A stretch of 64,000 nucleotides of DNA, from NCBI GenBank assembly GCA_026874595.1, contig CM049315.1, positions 64,413,389-64,477,388 on the forward strand. The letters are read 5' to 3'. The position numbers were made by a program, and so were the translations under genes. The notes under the pieces are model-generated. The model worked only from the letters and a program-made list of their open reading frames with translations, made no database searches and was not told where the DNA came from. This stretch comes from Sipunculus nudus. Taxonomy: Eukaryota; Annelida; Sipuncula; Golfingiida; Sipunculidae. Positions 36,717 through 48,780 of this stretch are shown here, one piece after another (position 1 is the first letter of the stretch; each line of letters begins with the position of its first letter).

Positions 36717-37153
36717 TTTTTAAGTAAAATTATATTTGGCACTATTTATTATTAAATTTTAATAAATAGTTAAACTCTTATATGTGCTAGTGCTACTCTT
36801 AGGTAGGGATAACCTGTTGTTATTAAATTACAGTTAACTCATTTGTAAAAAGAATAATTAAAATAATTGATAATGGACAGTTTTTCAAATACTTTTACTG
36901 CAATTTAGATAAAAATATATGGCTTAGTCAAATATGTGTGACAATAGCACTGCATTTGTAAGTCATATAAATGACACCAAACCTCTTCCCTGTCTCCAAG
37001 GATATTATCAAAATCTTACATTATCTTACAATATGTTACCAACAACTCATAATACAGCTTATATTACCACACAAAACCAGCATGTGCCTCATTTCCAAAT
37101 CATATTTTGTGATCATATATAACAGCTGAGCGCTGTGACCCATGGGTCCCTTG

Positions 37154-39110
37154 TTTACCTACAATCACTGGTCAGATCCCACATGGATGCCTGCTATTAA
37201 CACGCAATGCCATAAAATATAATTTTGAGGATTTTTCAGATTTTGGCTGGCAAACTATATTGTATCCATAGACAAAGTCGGGATACTATGGGTTAAGCAC
37301 AGTCACGCTGCCGCCACTGTTGCCTCAGAGATTTCTTTTGGATGCGATAACTCAAAAAAATATTATGTGGATCTTAACCATATTTGACATGTCCATAGAT
37401 ATTGTTGAGAGGACAAAAACTGGGTCATGATCATGACCTTAACTAGAAGTGACCTTGACCTTGAATAGGTCCATTTTGGGGGAAATCTTACAAATTCTTT
37501 CAATTTCTCAAGAAATCTTGCATGCATTGACCAAAGATCTTGGATAGTTTTGTCATGTACCAGAAACTGGTGGCACCACCTATTGTTTTTTTTTTTTCGT
37601 GCCGTTTGATACCCCCATCATTGCCACTTGACAAAACTGTAAGCATTATAAGTCAGACTTATAGACATATTGGGCTGAAATTGTACATGTAAATTGATCA
37701 TGGATACCTCTATCTTATATTCAAGACTGGTGGCGTCATCTACAATCTTTTCGTTTTGCATCCATCCGTACATTTGCTTTCCATGAAAATTGCTCATATC
37801 TCAAGATTGGTTCAATTTATTGGTCTGAAATTTGGCATGTACATATATCTTGGAGAGTTTCCTCATAAGACAGGTGTTACCACTTACCTTACCATTCTCA
37901 TAGTATAAATGAATGCCCTTTTCTTAGGAATGATTTGCTGTATTGGCCTGAAATTATGCTTTTCCATAATATTGGATACCTCCATCTCATGTTCAAGACT
38001 GGTGGCACCATCTGCAATTGTTTTCATGTGGCTTCCATCTGTACATCTGTTTTGATGAAAATTGCTCATATCTGAGGAGTCGTTCAATGTGTTGGTTCTG
38101 AAATTTGGCATGTAAATCCATCTTGAAAAGTTTTCTTGTCACTGAGACGGGTGGCGCCACCTACCTTACCATTTTCATAGTATAAATTAATGCTCTTTTT
38201 ACAGAAATGATTTGCCGTATTGGCCTGAAATTGTGCATGTCCATAGATCTTGGATAGCTCCATCTCACATTCAAGACTGGGGAGCCATATGCAATTGCTT
38301 TTGGTGAGGCTGCCATCCATACATTTGCTTTAGGTAAAAATTGCTCATATCTGAGGAGTAGTTCAATGTGTTGGTCTGAAATTTGGCATTATATATTCAT
38401 CTTGGAAAGTTTTCTCATAAAGCAGACAGGTTGTGCCACCTACCTTACTGTGTCCATAGTATAAATTAATGCCCTTTTCTCAGGAATGATTTGCCATATT
38501 GGCCCGAAAATTAGCTTTTCTATAGATCTTGGATACCTCCATCTCATATTCAAGACTGGTGGTGCCATCTGCATTTTTTATGCCTCGCCACAAAGTGGCC
38601 AGGGCATATAGTTTACCCATATCTGGCATTCCATCCTTCTGTCTGAAATCAAACAGTTGTACGGACTTTTTTTCACAAGGTCTGCAGATATTGGCCTGAT
38701 TTTTGGTGTGTGAGCAGATAATGACGAGTAACAGATCGAGTTTCTTCCTGGTTGACCTATTTTAACCATTTTACGGCTCTTGAACATAGAAAATTTCATG
38801 AAAAATTAAAATTTTCATAACAAATACACATGTACACATGTTGACCTACTTTTGACCATATGACAGCTCCTGAACTTAAAAATTTTTTCAAAATTTAACA
38901 AATATTTCTAATTTGCTCCAGGCAGGGGCATTCGTGTCGTTCCGACACATCCAGTTTTTGTGTGGCCTCCATCCTTACATTTGTTTTAGGTGAAAATTGC
39001 TCATATCTGAGGAATGGTTCAATGTGTTGGTCTGATATTTGGCATGTAAATCCATCTTGAAGAGTTTTCTCATCAATCAGACAGGTGGCGCCACCTACCT
39101 TACCATTTTT
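37154..39110 (+). repeat. Tandem modules of about 280 bp with GGTGGCGCCACC core
   Basis: Successive units share 'aaaattgctcatatctgagg' (37785, 38058, 38337, 38995), 'ttggcatgtaaatccatctt', 'caggtggcgccacctacc' and 'tatagatcttggatacctcc'. The sequence looks like the amplified interior of a family 2/4-like element whose ends are lost. One unit is interrupted by the family 3 element at 38579-38954. The first 350 bp (37154-37500) contain related but more diverged material. No gene is seen. Confidence 0.6.
38579..38954 (+). mobile_element. Family 3 Helentron/Helitron-like element, short copy
   Basis: This is a 376-bp version of the element at 669-2210. It has the same left hairpin (TATGCCTCGCCAC-AAA-GTGGCCAGGGCATA) and the same right end (ggcaggggcat, GTGTCG-TTC-CGACAC, ATCCAG with CTAG mutated to CCAG). 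It holds only about one and a half of the 180-bp units. It is inserted in 'ccatctgcattttt' / 'tttttgtgtggcctcc'. The neighbouring units lacking it read 'ccatctgcaattgttttcatgtggc', so the target is a T-run. Confidence 0.8.
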
Positions 39111-40444
39111 AGCGAACCTGTGAGCTTATGCCCTGGTGCAGCATCGTCCATCGTGCGTTGTGCATTGTCTGTACGTTTACCAAAGCTATCTCAAAAACGG
39201 CAGGAGCTAGCATCACCAAATTTTTGGCAAATTAACAGTCATCTGAAAAACTATTGGATTTTGTTTACTTTTTTTCTGCATTTTCTGAGATTTTATAGGG
39301 AAAAAAGCTAAAAAGCTTTAAAAATCTTCTTCTCAGAAAATATTTAGCCAAATTATCCAATATTTCACAGAAATGATTCCTGGAACAATCTTTCTCAATT
39401 TTGTTTGAATGGATCCAGTTTGGAGATTTTTGACCGAGTTACAGGAGGCTGAACTTAGTCATCTGTCCAAAAAAGCACACTAAAATTTAAATATCTGAAA
39501 CGACTAGAGCTATCATCACCAAATTTTATACCAATGTTTGTCACATATGTCATATCTGAAATTGAGGTATTAGTGGCGCCACCTACATTGATCTGTTTTT
39601 TACAAGCAAAAATGTAATTTCAGACTCTTCTAGCTTATACACTGTTTTATGATGAAACTGTTAAGCTGACTGGTATAAACTTTACAAGAATTATTCTATG
39701 GTAGGGTTCTGCCAGTTTTGAATGAATAGATTGGTTAAATGCAGCTTTAAAAAAGCAGTGTAGCCAATTGAAAAAGGCTTTCTGTTTTTTAAAACAAATT
39801 TTCAGCAGCCAAGTCAAGAGGTCACTCAGTACAACTATGTGGGGTCCTGACATCACCATGGCAACTGACCACTGAACTGTGTCTAGACACAATGTCTAGA
39901 CGCAGAATTACCAGATTATTGGAACTATATCTTTCAACTGTTTGAAAAAAACCTGGTTTGCATTTATAGCGAATCTGTGAGCTTATGCAATGGTGTGGCG
40001 TCATCCGTCCTGCGTCATAGCTATCTCAAAAAGGGCAGAAGCTAGCTAGCATCACTAAAATTTTTTGCAAAAAAATTTGTCATCTAAAAAATTCTATCAG
40101 ATTTTGCTTATTTCTTGGCTTTTGCATTTTCTTAGATTTTATAGGGAAGATGCTAAAACACATTAAAAAATGTTCTCCGAAACCATTCTGCCATATCGTC
40201 TGTTCATCTGTCCCAATAATCCTCCCTGGCAAAAAGAACATATCCAAAATATCCTGGCTGATACATCCTAGTTTTAAAATGTCCTAGTCCTAAACTTGCA
40301 GGTCTGAAACTTCCATTTTGCTGAAATCATAAAGACTTAAGGTAGATATGCAGGACAGAAGAGGATCAATATTAAATTTAAAAAATAAACCTCCATTAAT
40401 ACTCCCAAACTTTGCACAGGTTTGCATTTGGCCTGTAGGCCTTG
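39111..40444 (+). mobile_element. Family 2 element(s), rearranged
   Basis: Left end AGCGAACCTGTGAGC follows a T-run. A second left end, AGCGAATCTGTGAGC, occurs at 39968, so two partial copies lie head to tail. The right end is CAGGTTTGC (40417-40425), then GGCCTGTAGGCC and CTTG (40444). Left GCRAACCTG and right CAGGTTTGC are inverted copies, the right one inset by about 20 nt. Confidence 0.65.
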
Positions 40445-42197
40445 TAATAGTGTTATGAAGTGGTAAATTTAAATATTGGTAATCAAACTAAAACTTAAAA
40501 TTCACAGAGTGACAAACACTAAGATCAGTGTTAGAGATTGATGAGGACTGATATTCAGACAGAGCCAAAGAATTATTAATGGTTCATCAGACAACCAAGT
40601 ATCTAATGGTAATTCAGTATGTTTGTAGAGCCTTATTGTACTCTCACAAATTAGCTCTAAATTGGTTTCTATGATGAGGCAGGCAGATTATGTTTATAGA
40701 GTTTGGAAATAGCACTGCAGGTCAGTCTATAACTGGATGCATGTCAGGTCAGACTTGGGATTTTCCAGAATACTTTCATCCAGTAAAATCTGGCAAAACT
40801 TATAAAGTCAACTTACAACTCTGATGTAATTGTGACCTACTTTGGGTCATCCAATCAGGTTTAGCTTTAATGACGAAATGCAGAAATATGGAAATGTACG
40901 TCTCATATGTCACGTGAAAGCTCTGTAACAAAACTATCTGAAGTGTGCACTCAGAGAGAGAGGGACCATGTCTAGCTGGGCACTGCAGGGCCTCAGCAAA
41001 GACTGTCCCAGACCTCTTGCTATTGAATAAAGACTTCTGTCATCAAACTGGGCTTGGAACATTGTCTGCCAGCACATCAGCAACTGCTTGTGATACAGTG
41101 TGGGGACATCCCCAACCCCACATTGTATCAATAGTATAAATTAATCCCCTTTACTTAAGAGTGATTCACCATATTTGGCCCATATTTGTTTCTCAAGTTG
41201 ATAGATGGAAGAAACCATGGTCACTTGCTAAGTGTCAGTATATGCTGCTGAAGATGGGGGCCTATCCTTAAAAGGGGAGGGGGGATAAATTTTCTGGGGA
41301 AACTATAGCACCTTGGGTGCCAATAAATGTCTGGTTTTACATGGATTGTACAACTTGTTTAAATAACTAATACAAGGCACTCTGTGGCTCGGATAATATT
41401 TGGTAGTCTGTAGAAGTGGAGGAAACCAGAGGATCCAGGGAAAACTACTGACCTTGGACAAGCCAATACAACTCACTCTCATGGCAACTCCAGGGATCGA
41501 ACCTGGGTCACAGTTTGACTGTCCAGTCTACACTTACAGTGTATATAGTGAAACATATGATAAATAATGACTATTTATACATATAAGTGCTGGTTGTCAA
41601 CAGTGCCATCTCTCTCTAATTGTGATAATTAACAATCCCTGCCCTAGACTGGTACCCTTCGATATTAAGGCATGCTGCTCTCAGCCAGTAGTCACCAGGG
41701 CTCTATAGTGTGTGGTACAATTCAATTATTACCCATCATTCATGTGTCAAATTGGTTACAAATACAAAACAGGTAAAAATTTGGCAGTCCCTGGCTGCTT
41801 TATGCAGGTGGTTGTTTCATCAAGGCAATATATTTTGACAAGAAAACTGTCTGTGTATGGGAAAATTGTTCATTAACAAGAGGAGGTGACTATTCCCAGA
41901 GGTCACCCAAGACTTAGCCCACTGTAAAAGTATAATTTATGACTTTGAGAATGTTTTCTACAATATCTCAATTCTTATAATTAAATTAAAAAATAGTTTT
42001 CTGTACATGTATAAATATCTGTTTAAAAATGTATGACCACTTTTGAGGAGGTAGGATTAGTGTATATTGAGGTGGTCAATCAAACTACAGCTATAATTTC
42101 TAGATGCGGCAATGGTCTTAATGATATTACGTGTTAATCTTAAAGAATTTTTGTTACTCATTTTGATCAATTAAACTGTTGTATATGACATTTTCAG
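40445..42197 (+). other. Mostly unique intron sequence of the SLC6 gene
   Basis: No recognised repeat family. A segment around 40930-41130 contains AATAAA (41025-41030) in an LTR-R/U5-like context, but no paired end or duplication was found. The region ends with the acceptor 'tatgacattttcag'. Confidence 0.5.
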
Positions 42198-42389
42198 AGG
42201 GTCAAAAAGATGATACGCCCACGTCTGAGGCCCCACCAGATGAGGGTTCAAGACGACCCCAAAGACTTGATGTCACAATACCAGACTAGACTGAACTGTG
42301 GTGTCATTCCTGAAAGGATACGCATGATAGGTGTCACCCCAGACAACGAGAAGCCACCAACCTCGTTTCCAGACACACAGCCCTGTTGA
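42198..42389 (+). CDS. SLC6 transporter, last exon (cytoplasmic tail and stop)
   Basis: This exon of 64 codons, including the TGA stop, begins in phase 0 after tttcag with RVKKMIRPRLRPHQ. It joins the preceding ...TQGTMLE directly, matching the E-R-(L/V)K pattern after TM12 in glycine-type SLC6 transporters. The tail is basic near the membrane, then carries DPKDLMSQYQTRLNCG and a proline-rich end finishing TQPC. Glycine transporter 2 of vertebrates also ends in a short TQC-like tail used for PDZ binding. Whether that holds here is inference. There are no frameshifts. Confidence 0.88.
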   Translation, partial: RVKKMIRPRLRPHQMRVQDDPKDLMSQYQTRLNCGVIPERIRMIGVTPDNEKPPTSFPDTQPC

Positions 42390-43691
42390 CCTCCCAGATT
42401 TCTCTGCTTAGACTTGTTTGATTTGTAGCAGGGTGCATGTTCTAGGTAATGGAATTTTCACCAATGAAGAACCAGAAGCTTAATTCATTTGAAAAGCATA
42501 CACCTTAGCTTTGAGTAATATTGAGAAATGGGTTCACAAACACTTGTACAGTGTCATAGTGCAATCCATACTCAAGTACAATCTGGAGACTGGGTGCATT
42601 GACATATCTAGTAATGCTTTTAGGGATGTGAGAATCTTGTACATTAGAGGGTGGCATTTTTTGTAAAAGCACCCAAGGTTTCATTTAAGGAAATGGTGGT
42701 ACATATTCCCAAGTTATGGCTACTTGCTATAATGGATAAAGTTTACATTTAGTCCCACCGCATCTTTATTTTTTTTATAATGAGAAATTTCCTGCTGAGC
42801 AATTGGCAGGACTTGATTGGTTATTTGACAGGCTCTCTGACTTCTCTCAGCCAACCGCTGCCAATGAGTAGCGCTTTAGGGGTAAATAACATCTTTATCA
42901 TTACATCATATCTATATGTGATGTGAAAATATAGACAGCCAACTGTTTGAGTTGGAATTTATGCTAATTACACAATTATTTTACTTCACTGGTGACCATA
43001 AGACTGCCATGAAAGACCAGGCATTAACTGGTCTTTTGTAAACTTGTCTTTTGTGAACTTTTGAAAGATTTAGTAATAAAAAGTATAGTTGATAGAAGTT
43101 GATAACCAGCAAGCACAAACGAGGGTTGGGAGGCATCAGGAAGGGAGGAGGCAAAGTAACTGACCAGTGCCCAAGAAAAGGGATATCACATGGTTTGCAA
43201 AAACCTTGCAAAGTTCATGTGAGTAGAATATGGATGTTATTCTGAAAAAAGAATAGGCCTCCCACTCTGAGGAAGTCTGAATGGGCCCGGTACCACATGA
43301 CCCTGCAATCTGTGACATAATAAGTGGCAGGTGGGTCCTTTTATGAAAGTCTTTCTGCTCATTGTAGTGCATATCATTAAGATAAGTCACGCTCAAGGGC
43401 CCAAATTTAATTTCTGCATTGCTCATATATTTGTCTGCTTTCCATTTAAACTAAGGAAATTTTTACATGTAAAACATGGTTTTATTATGATCCTAACTTT
43501 ATTTTCCACATGTTAAAAGAAAGCACATATTCTGAATACAATGTCCAGTCACTGCCGGGTTTCTTAAACTGTTGGGCGTACGTGTCCGTATTTGGCTGTG
43601 GTCTGTATATACATGTGTAATCCCTATTTATTTATTACATGTAACATAGTTCACCAGGCTGTGAATGCTATTGAGGTTGAGCCCTAATTTT
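42390..43691 (+). other. Probable 3' UTR of the SLC6 gene
   Basis: Unique sequence follows the TGA stop. The first AATAAA in the plus strand is at 43075-43080, giving a 3' UTR of about 700 nt if used. Downstream to 43691 is unique AT-rich DNA before a family 2 element. Later AATAAA hexamers (for example 52883, 53414, 53601) would imply a much longer repeat-containing UTR. Confidence 0.5.
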
Positions 43692-46600
43692 AGCAAACCT
43701 GTGAGCTTGTGCGATGGTGCAGCATTGTGCGTCGTCTGTATGTTAATAAATATTATCTCGAAAACGGCAGGAGCTAACATCACTAAACTTTATGCAAAAA
43801 ATCAGTCATCTAAAAAACTCTCTCGGAATTTGCTTATTTTTTGGCTATCTGCATTTATTAAGATTTTATTGGGAAAAAGTTAAAAAAGCTTTAAACATCT
43901 TCTCCGAAACTTTCTTGCCAAATAGTTTAAAATTTCACAGAAATAATCCCTGAAACAATCTTTCTCAGTTTTGTTCAAATTGTTCCAGTTCAGTGAATTT
44001 TGGCCGAGTTACAGGAGGCTGAACTTAGTCAGTTGTCAAAAAAAATACTAAAATTACAATATCAGAAATGGCTGGAGCTATCATCACCAAATTTTATGCA
44101 GATGTTTTTCATATGAGTCATATTTGAAAGTGAGGTATTGGTTGTGCCACCTGCATCCACCTTTTCTATACAGGGGTCATAGGTCATCAGTATATTAATT
44201 CATAATTTCTCAGGAATAGCAGGAGCTAGCATCCCCAAATTTTATGCAAAATTCTGTCACAATCAAATGTGGGATTTAGTGTTTTGTGGGGCCACCTGCA
44301 TTAACTTACATTTTATGGGGGAAAAGTTTAAAAAACCTTTAAAAATCTTCTTCTCTGAAATCACTCAGCCAACTGGTTCAATGTTTTACAGAAATGATCC
44401 CAGAGACCAGCTCTCTCAGGTTTGGTTTTGGTTTGATGAATTTTGGCTTAGTTACAGGAATTTGAAAATTAGTCATTTGGCAAGTAAGCATACTAACAAA
44501 ACAATCTCTGAAAGTAGTAGCTTAGATAAAAAATGTTGTGCAAATGTTGGTCACGTGACTTGAAATTGCAGTTTTTGTGGCGCCACCTACATTGATCTGT
44601 TTTTTTTTTATGGTCAGAAACCTTGTAATTTTAGCCATTAACAGCTTAAAAATGTTTTATGATGAAAATGTCAAGCTGAATGGTTAAATTTTTCACAAGA
44701 ATATTCTAGGATAGTTTTTAGCTCAGCTGACTATAAGTCATCTGAGCTATAGTCGTGGTCCATTGTCCGTCGTCCGTCCGTCTGTCCGTCCGTCTGTCCG
44801 TAGATGTGGCACGTTTTGAAACAGTAAGACCTAGGAATCTAAAGTTCAGCAAAATGTTAGATGTCCCCAAGATCTCCTACCAAGCCGAAAACTGGGTCTT
44901 TGCGGCTTTGTTCCTTTGAGAAATTAAGGAAAAACCTCAATTTTTTATTAAGAACCCATTTTCACACTTTAGGACTGCCTAATGTCAAAACCTCTCATCT
45001 GTTTTTCCTCATATTTACCATAAATATTCCTCTATAACGTTCCTATGTACATGCCAGAAATTGTCTGCATTATGTAATTAAAAAAGTTATTGGCCCAAAC
45101 AATGCATTTTGTAAAAAATCAGGAAAGATATTTGATCACTTAACACAAAACATGTTAAAGCTATGGACTTTTTTCCAGTAATATAACTTCAATTATTCAA
45201 AATTAAATTGTATACCCAAAATTAGATCAAAATCTTTTAAAATTTTTAAAATATTAACAAAAATATAAAATAAGTACCTTAAATTTTGCCCAACTTTGAC
45301 CATGGCAGGTTTGTTTCCTGTGAGCACTGTTGATATAATTTTCTTATCTTGCACACATAAGGGTTTCAGCTTTTTAATTTAGAAAGCTGAAAGAAATTGG
45401 CCAAAAATTGTAGCTTTTATTAATGTTTTTATGAGACCATGTCAGACCTTGGCTCTCTCTCCAGCCCCTCTTGAGTCACCTGTATGTTGACCTTGTTGAA
45501 CTTTCAGCAAATTATGCATGCTTGAGGTGAGGCATTCACTGGGGCAGCCAGGCAGCTTATGGCCAGCCACAGTTGATCCAGGTGTCCAAGCCAACTCATC
45601 TAGTAGTTTTAAACAACAAAATAACAACAAACAATAAATTAATAAATTTTAATGGATTTTAATATTAAATTAAAGAAAAATAGAAAAGGAATTTGTTAGT
45701 TTATAATAACAGGAAATTAACTTGCAGTTACTGATGATATAAGAATCTTATATCGATGGATAGAATGTCACATATTCCAAATAACACCATGCAGTCACCT
45801 ATGGTATTTTTTAGTTCAATTTTAATGATAAAAAAGAAAATCATATTATTCATTACTAATCATTAGGGATCATATGAAGGAAATTAATGATAGACAAAGA
45901 TGCAGTTGATAATATTAATCTAGATTCCTACTGTGTTTAGTGTGTACATTGATGTGAAATTAGTCCATATATATTACATTTATTATTTTAATATAAATAA
46001 AAGCCATAAAACCAGGTACTTATGATCAATATTTAAATGTGTGAATTTTGTATATTCTGGATTCTCAACATCATTGTTTGGCTAAAACTGAATAAATACC
46101 AGACATGGTGGGAATACTCTGCAATTGTATTTAAATACGAATATGAATATGTACTCCATTATAAAATTTCTTGCATAAAGAATGGGAATTCAGGTAAAAA
46201 TGAAAGTATATGAATACCAGTGCAAATACTTTCAAATGTATTCATGAATGCATTCATGAATATATTCATTAATATTATTTTAATAATCATTTCAGTTATA
46301 TTTCATTTTAAAAAATCATACGATTCTCTTATTATTTTTAATAAAAATTATATTTTGGACAATATTTGTAATTTTTTTAATAAATAAACTCTTATATTAT
46401 ATGTTCTACTTATAAGTTATATGGCCAAGTGAAAATCTGTGTGACAATAGTACTCCATTTGTAAATAAAATAAATGAAATCAATCCTCTTCTCTGTCTCC
46501 AAAGGTACTATCAAAATCATACATAAGCTAAACAACAACAACTTATAATACAGCTTATATTTATTTCCACACAAAACCAGCATGTGCCTCATTTCTAAAT

Positions 46601-47916
46601 CATAATTTTTTAATATATATAACAGCTGAGCGTCGTGACCCATAGGTCCCTTGTTTTAATTGTATAAGAATAGGTTTGGTTCATTGATTTTTGGTAGAGT
46701 CATAGAAAGCTTTAGTTGGTCTTGAGGCCATTAGTAAGCCTATTTCAAATTGAGGGCTGCAATAGTCTCCTTCTGCAAAACTGTTTATTTTTACAGTTTA
46801 TGTAACATTGCACAAAAATTATTCTTAGATTGCCTTTTTTCAAGTTTACTTTAATGATATTTGGCACAATTATTAGACCTTTAAAAATGAAAGGACTGAA
46901 TCTTTAATTATTCTAAACAATTTTGTTTTAAATCTTATGAATACATCAGCTTGAGAAAAAGCATTTTAGCCAAAGTCTTTCATTTAATCAGATTTACCAG
47001 GAGGCCAAGATTGTGTCTGTATCTATAAATAGCTTGGCAGAATGCCAACTATTACAGATTTGGCAACAGGCCGAAGGTCAGCCTTGATCTATTTATAGCT
47101 TTGGTAGACTGCCAACTGCACCAGATTAAGCAACAGGTCAAGAATTCACTCAGTGATGTTACTGCATTCTATTTATAGCTTTTGCACACTGCCCACTGTG
47201 TCAGCTTATGCAAAACTCAGTGCAGCCAGGTACAGGTCAAAGTTCACTCAGTCTAGCCAGGTGCAAGTCAAAGAGCTCTCTCAGTACAGTAGCTTCAGCC
47301 AGCAATTTTTGTAACAGTTCACTCGGGCCAATTGCTTTACTCACCTTAGCCTGGTTAGCCCAGTGCATCAGACTCAATAGACGTTTGATGTATTGGCCTG
47401 ATATTTGACCTGTTCATGTGTCTTTGATTGCTTTCTCATTCGCTAGACGGGTGTCGCCACATAAAATGACTTTTGCACAGTGTATGTGCCTGCTTATTTC
47501 TCGGGAGGAATTTGATATATCAGCCTGAAACTGGGCATATTTATACATATCAGATAGCTTTGTCATATACAAGACTGGTGGTGCCACCTACAGTCATTTT
47601 TGCACAGTATGTCTTTGCTTACTTCTCAGGAGGGGTTTGATATAGCAGCCTAAAATAGGGCATATGTATACATCTCTGATAGCTTTGTTGTATACAAGAC
47701 TGGTGGCACCAGCTACAGTCAGTTTTGTGTTGTGTGCACCCATGCAAGAATTTCAGCAGCGATGTTTTTGTAATTGGTTCTTTTTTAAAATGTTTGTACT
47801 TGCATTGTTGATATATACATGTGACACATGTACTTGAAAAGTAATGGTCCAGCATTGAAGCATTATACCTGGTGTGTATCCCATTGCACAGGTTCGCATT
47901 AGGCCTGTAGGCTTTG
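43692..47916 (+). mobile_element. Family 2 element with family 1 nested inside, near complete
   Basis: The left end is AGCAAACCTGTGAGC after TTTT. The right end is CAGGTTCGC (47889-47897), then AGGCCTGTAGGC and a terminal CTTTG (47916). Family 1 occupies 44716-46653. The nesting point is identical to that of the composite at 3100-10008, so both probably descend from one nested parent or one duplication. The 32-bp 'gtcaa.agttcactcagtc' motif (about 47135-47285) and GGTGGYGCCACC modules lie in the right part. No ORF of note. Confidence 0.75.
44720..46653 (+). mobile_element. Family 1 Helentron-like element, nested copy
   Basis: Left hairpin at 44720-44748, (CCGT)n at about 44766-44800, right CAGCTGAGC at 46623-46631, GACCCATAGGTC palindrome and CCCTTG. 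It lacks the first half of the second sub-unit present at 22995-23450, so it is shorter (1.9 kb). The flanks 'ggatag' + T-run and T-run + 'aattgtataag' match the unoccupied family 2 copy at 18105-18130. Confidence 0.8.
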
Positions 47917-48780
47917 TTTGTACATAATATGTATGTCCATGCACTCGGTGGGGAGACTGCATCTTTAAAAGATACAGAATATGACAAATTTATAGCTTGT
48001 CATAAACGTAAAATGGTAACTGAGGCTTTTTAAATGTGTTTGGCCATCTTTGCTTTCATTCTGCATCCCCGCTTTGGTGGAAGTACCTTTCAGAAAGTCA
48101 GCTGTCCTTTAAGTATCACTAAATGGCATGCAAACCAGGAAATGTCAGACCCAAGTTTCCTAGTATCTACACTTTTCCAAAGAATGTAATTAACTGTTCT
48201 TAATAAGAAGGGGAAAACAAATTACTGGTCAAAATTATTTACCAGCATACCAAACAATCAAAATGACAGGCAGGCTGATTCCTGTCTTTGAGAAGTTTTT
48301 TCATCTGATTTTATACCCCTATAGTTGCTGTTCATTAATTTTGTTAACATAAAGGATGTAGATAGTTTGTAATTACATTTAGTTGCATGTAGATATATGT
48401 GATCTCCATCGATCTCAACCCAACACTTCCAGTTGTGTTATATGGCTCAGTTTGACCAGGCAACTGCATGTGGACTGTCTCTGTATACTTGTACCTCAGA
48501 AGCCAGTTCTGTGCTACTTACATGTGTTTCTTAAAGAGCAGTTGTACCTTAAAATTGCCATTCATTTAAAAATTCACATCAATAGCTGTGTGTAAATGAA
48601 CTCATTTCTTACATAATTGATTTTTAATTAAAAAAGAAGTTAAAAATATTAAAGCAGAAGTACAGCCCTTGAATGGAGATAATATCTTACCCAAAGATCT
48701 CCAATACAAGAAAGAACTAAATAAAGGTCTTAATATCGTCAAAATCATATGTTCAAATTTCAGAAAATTTTACTACTAGG
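47917..48780 (+). other. Unique intergenic sequence
   Basis: No repeat family, gene or RNA recognised. Short open frames only. Confidence 0.45.

Larger units (their letters stand above)
30691..37153 (+). mobile_element. Family 1 composite with nested DNA elements
   Basis: Family 1 left ends occur at 30695 (AGCTCAGCTGACTAAATG) and 33640-33668. The latter has a compensated hairpin in which AGCTCAGATGA pairs perfectly with TCATCTGAGCT. A right end occurs at 37122-37153 (CAGCTGAGC...GACCCATGGGTCCCTTG). Family 1 interior from 30695 to 31768 continues after a 1.55-kb TIR element at 33322. Other insertions are a possible LTR (35574-35948), a 309-bp MITE (36121-36429) and a family 4 right-end fragment (about 36565-36716). 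The remainder is AT-rich family 1 interior without ORFs. Confidence 0.65.
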
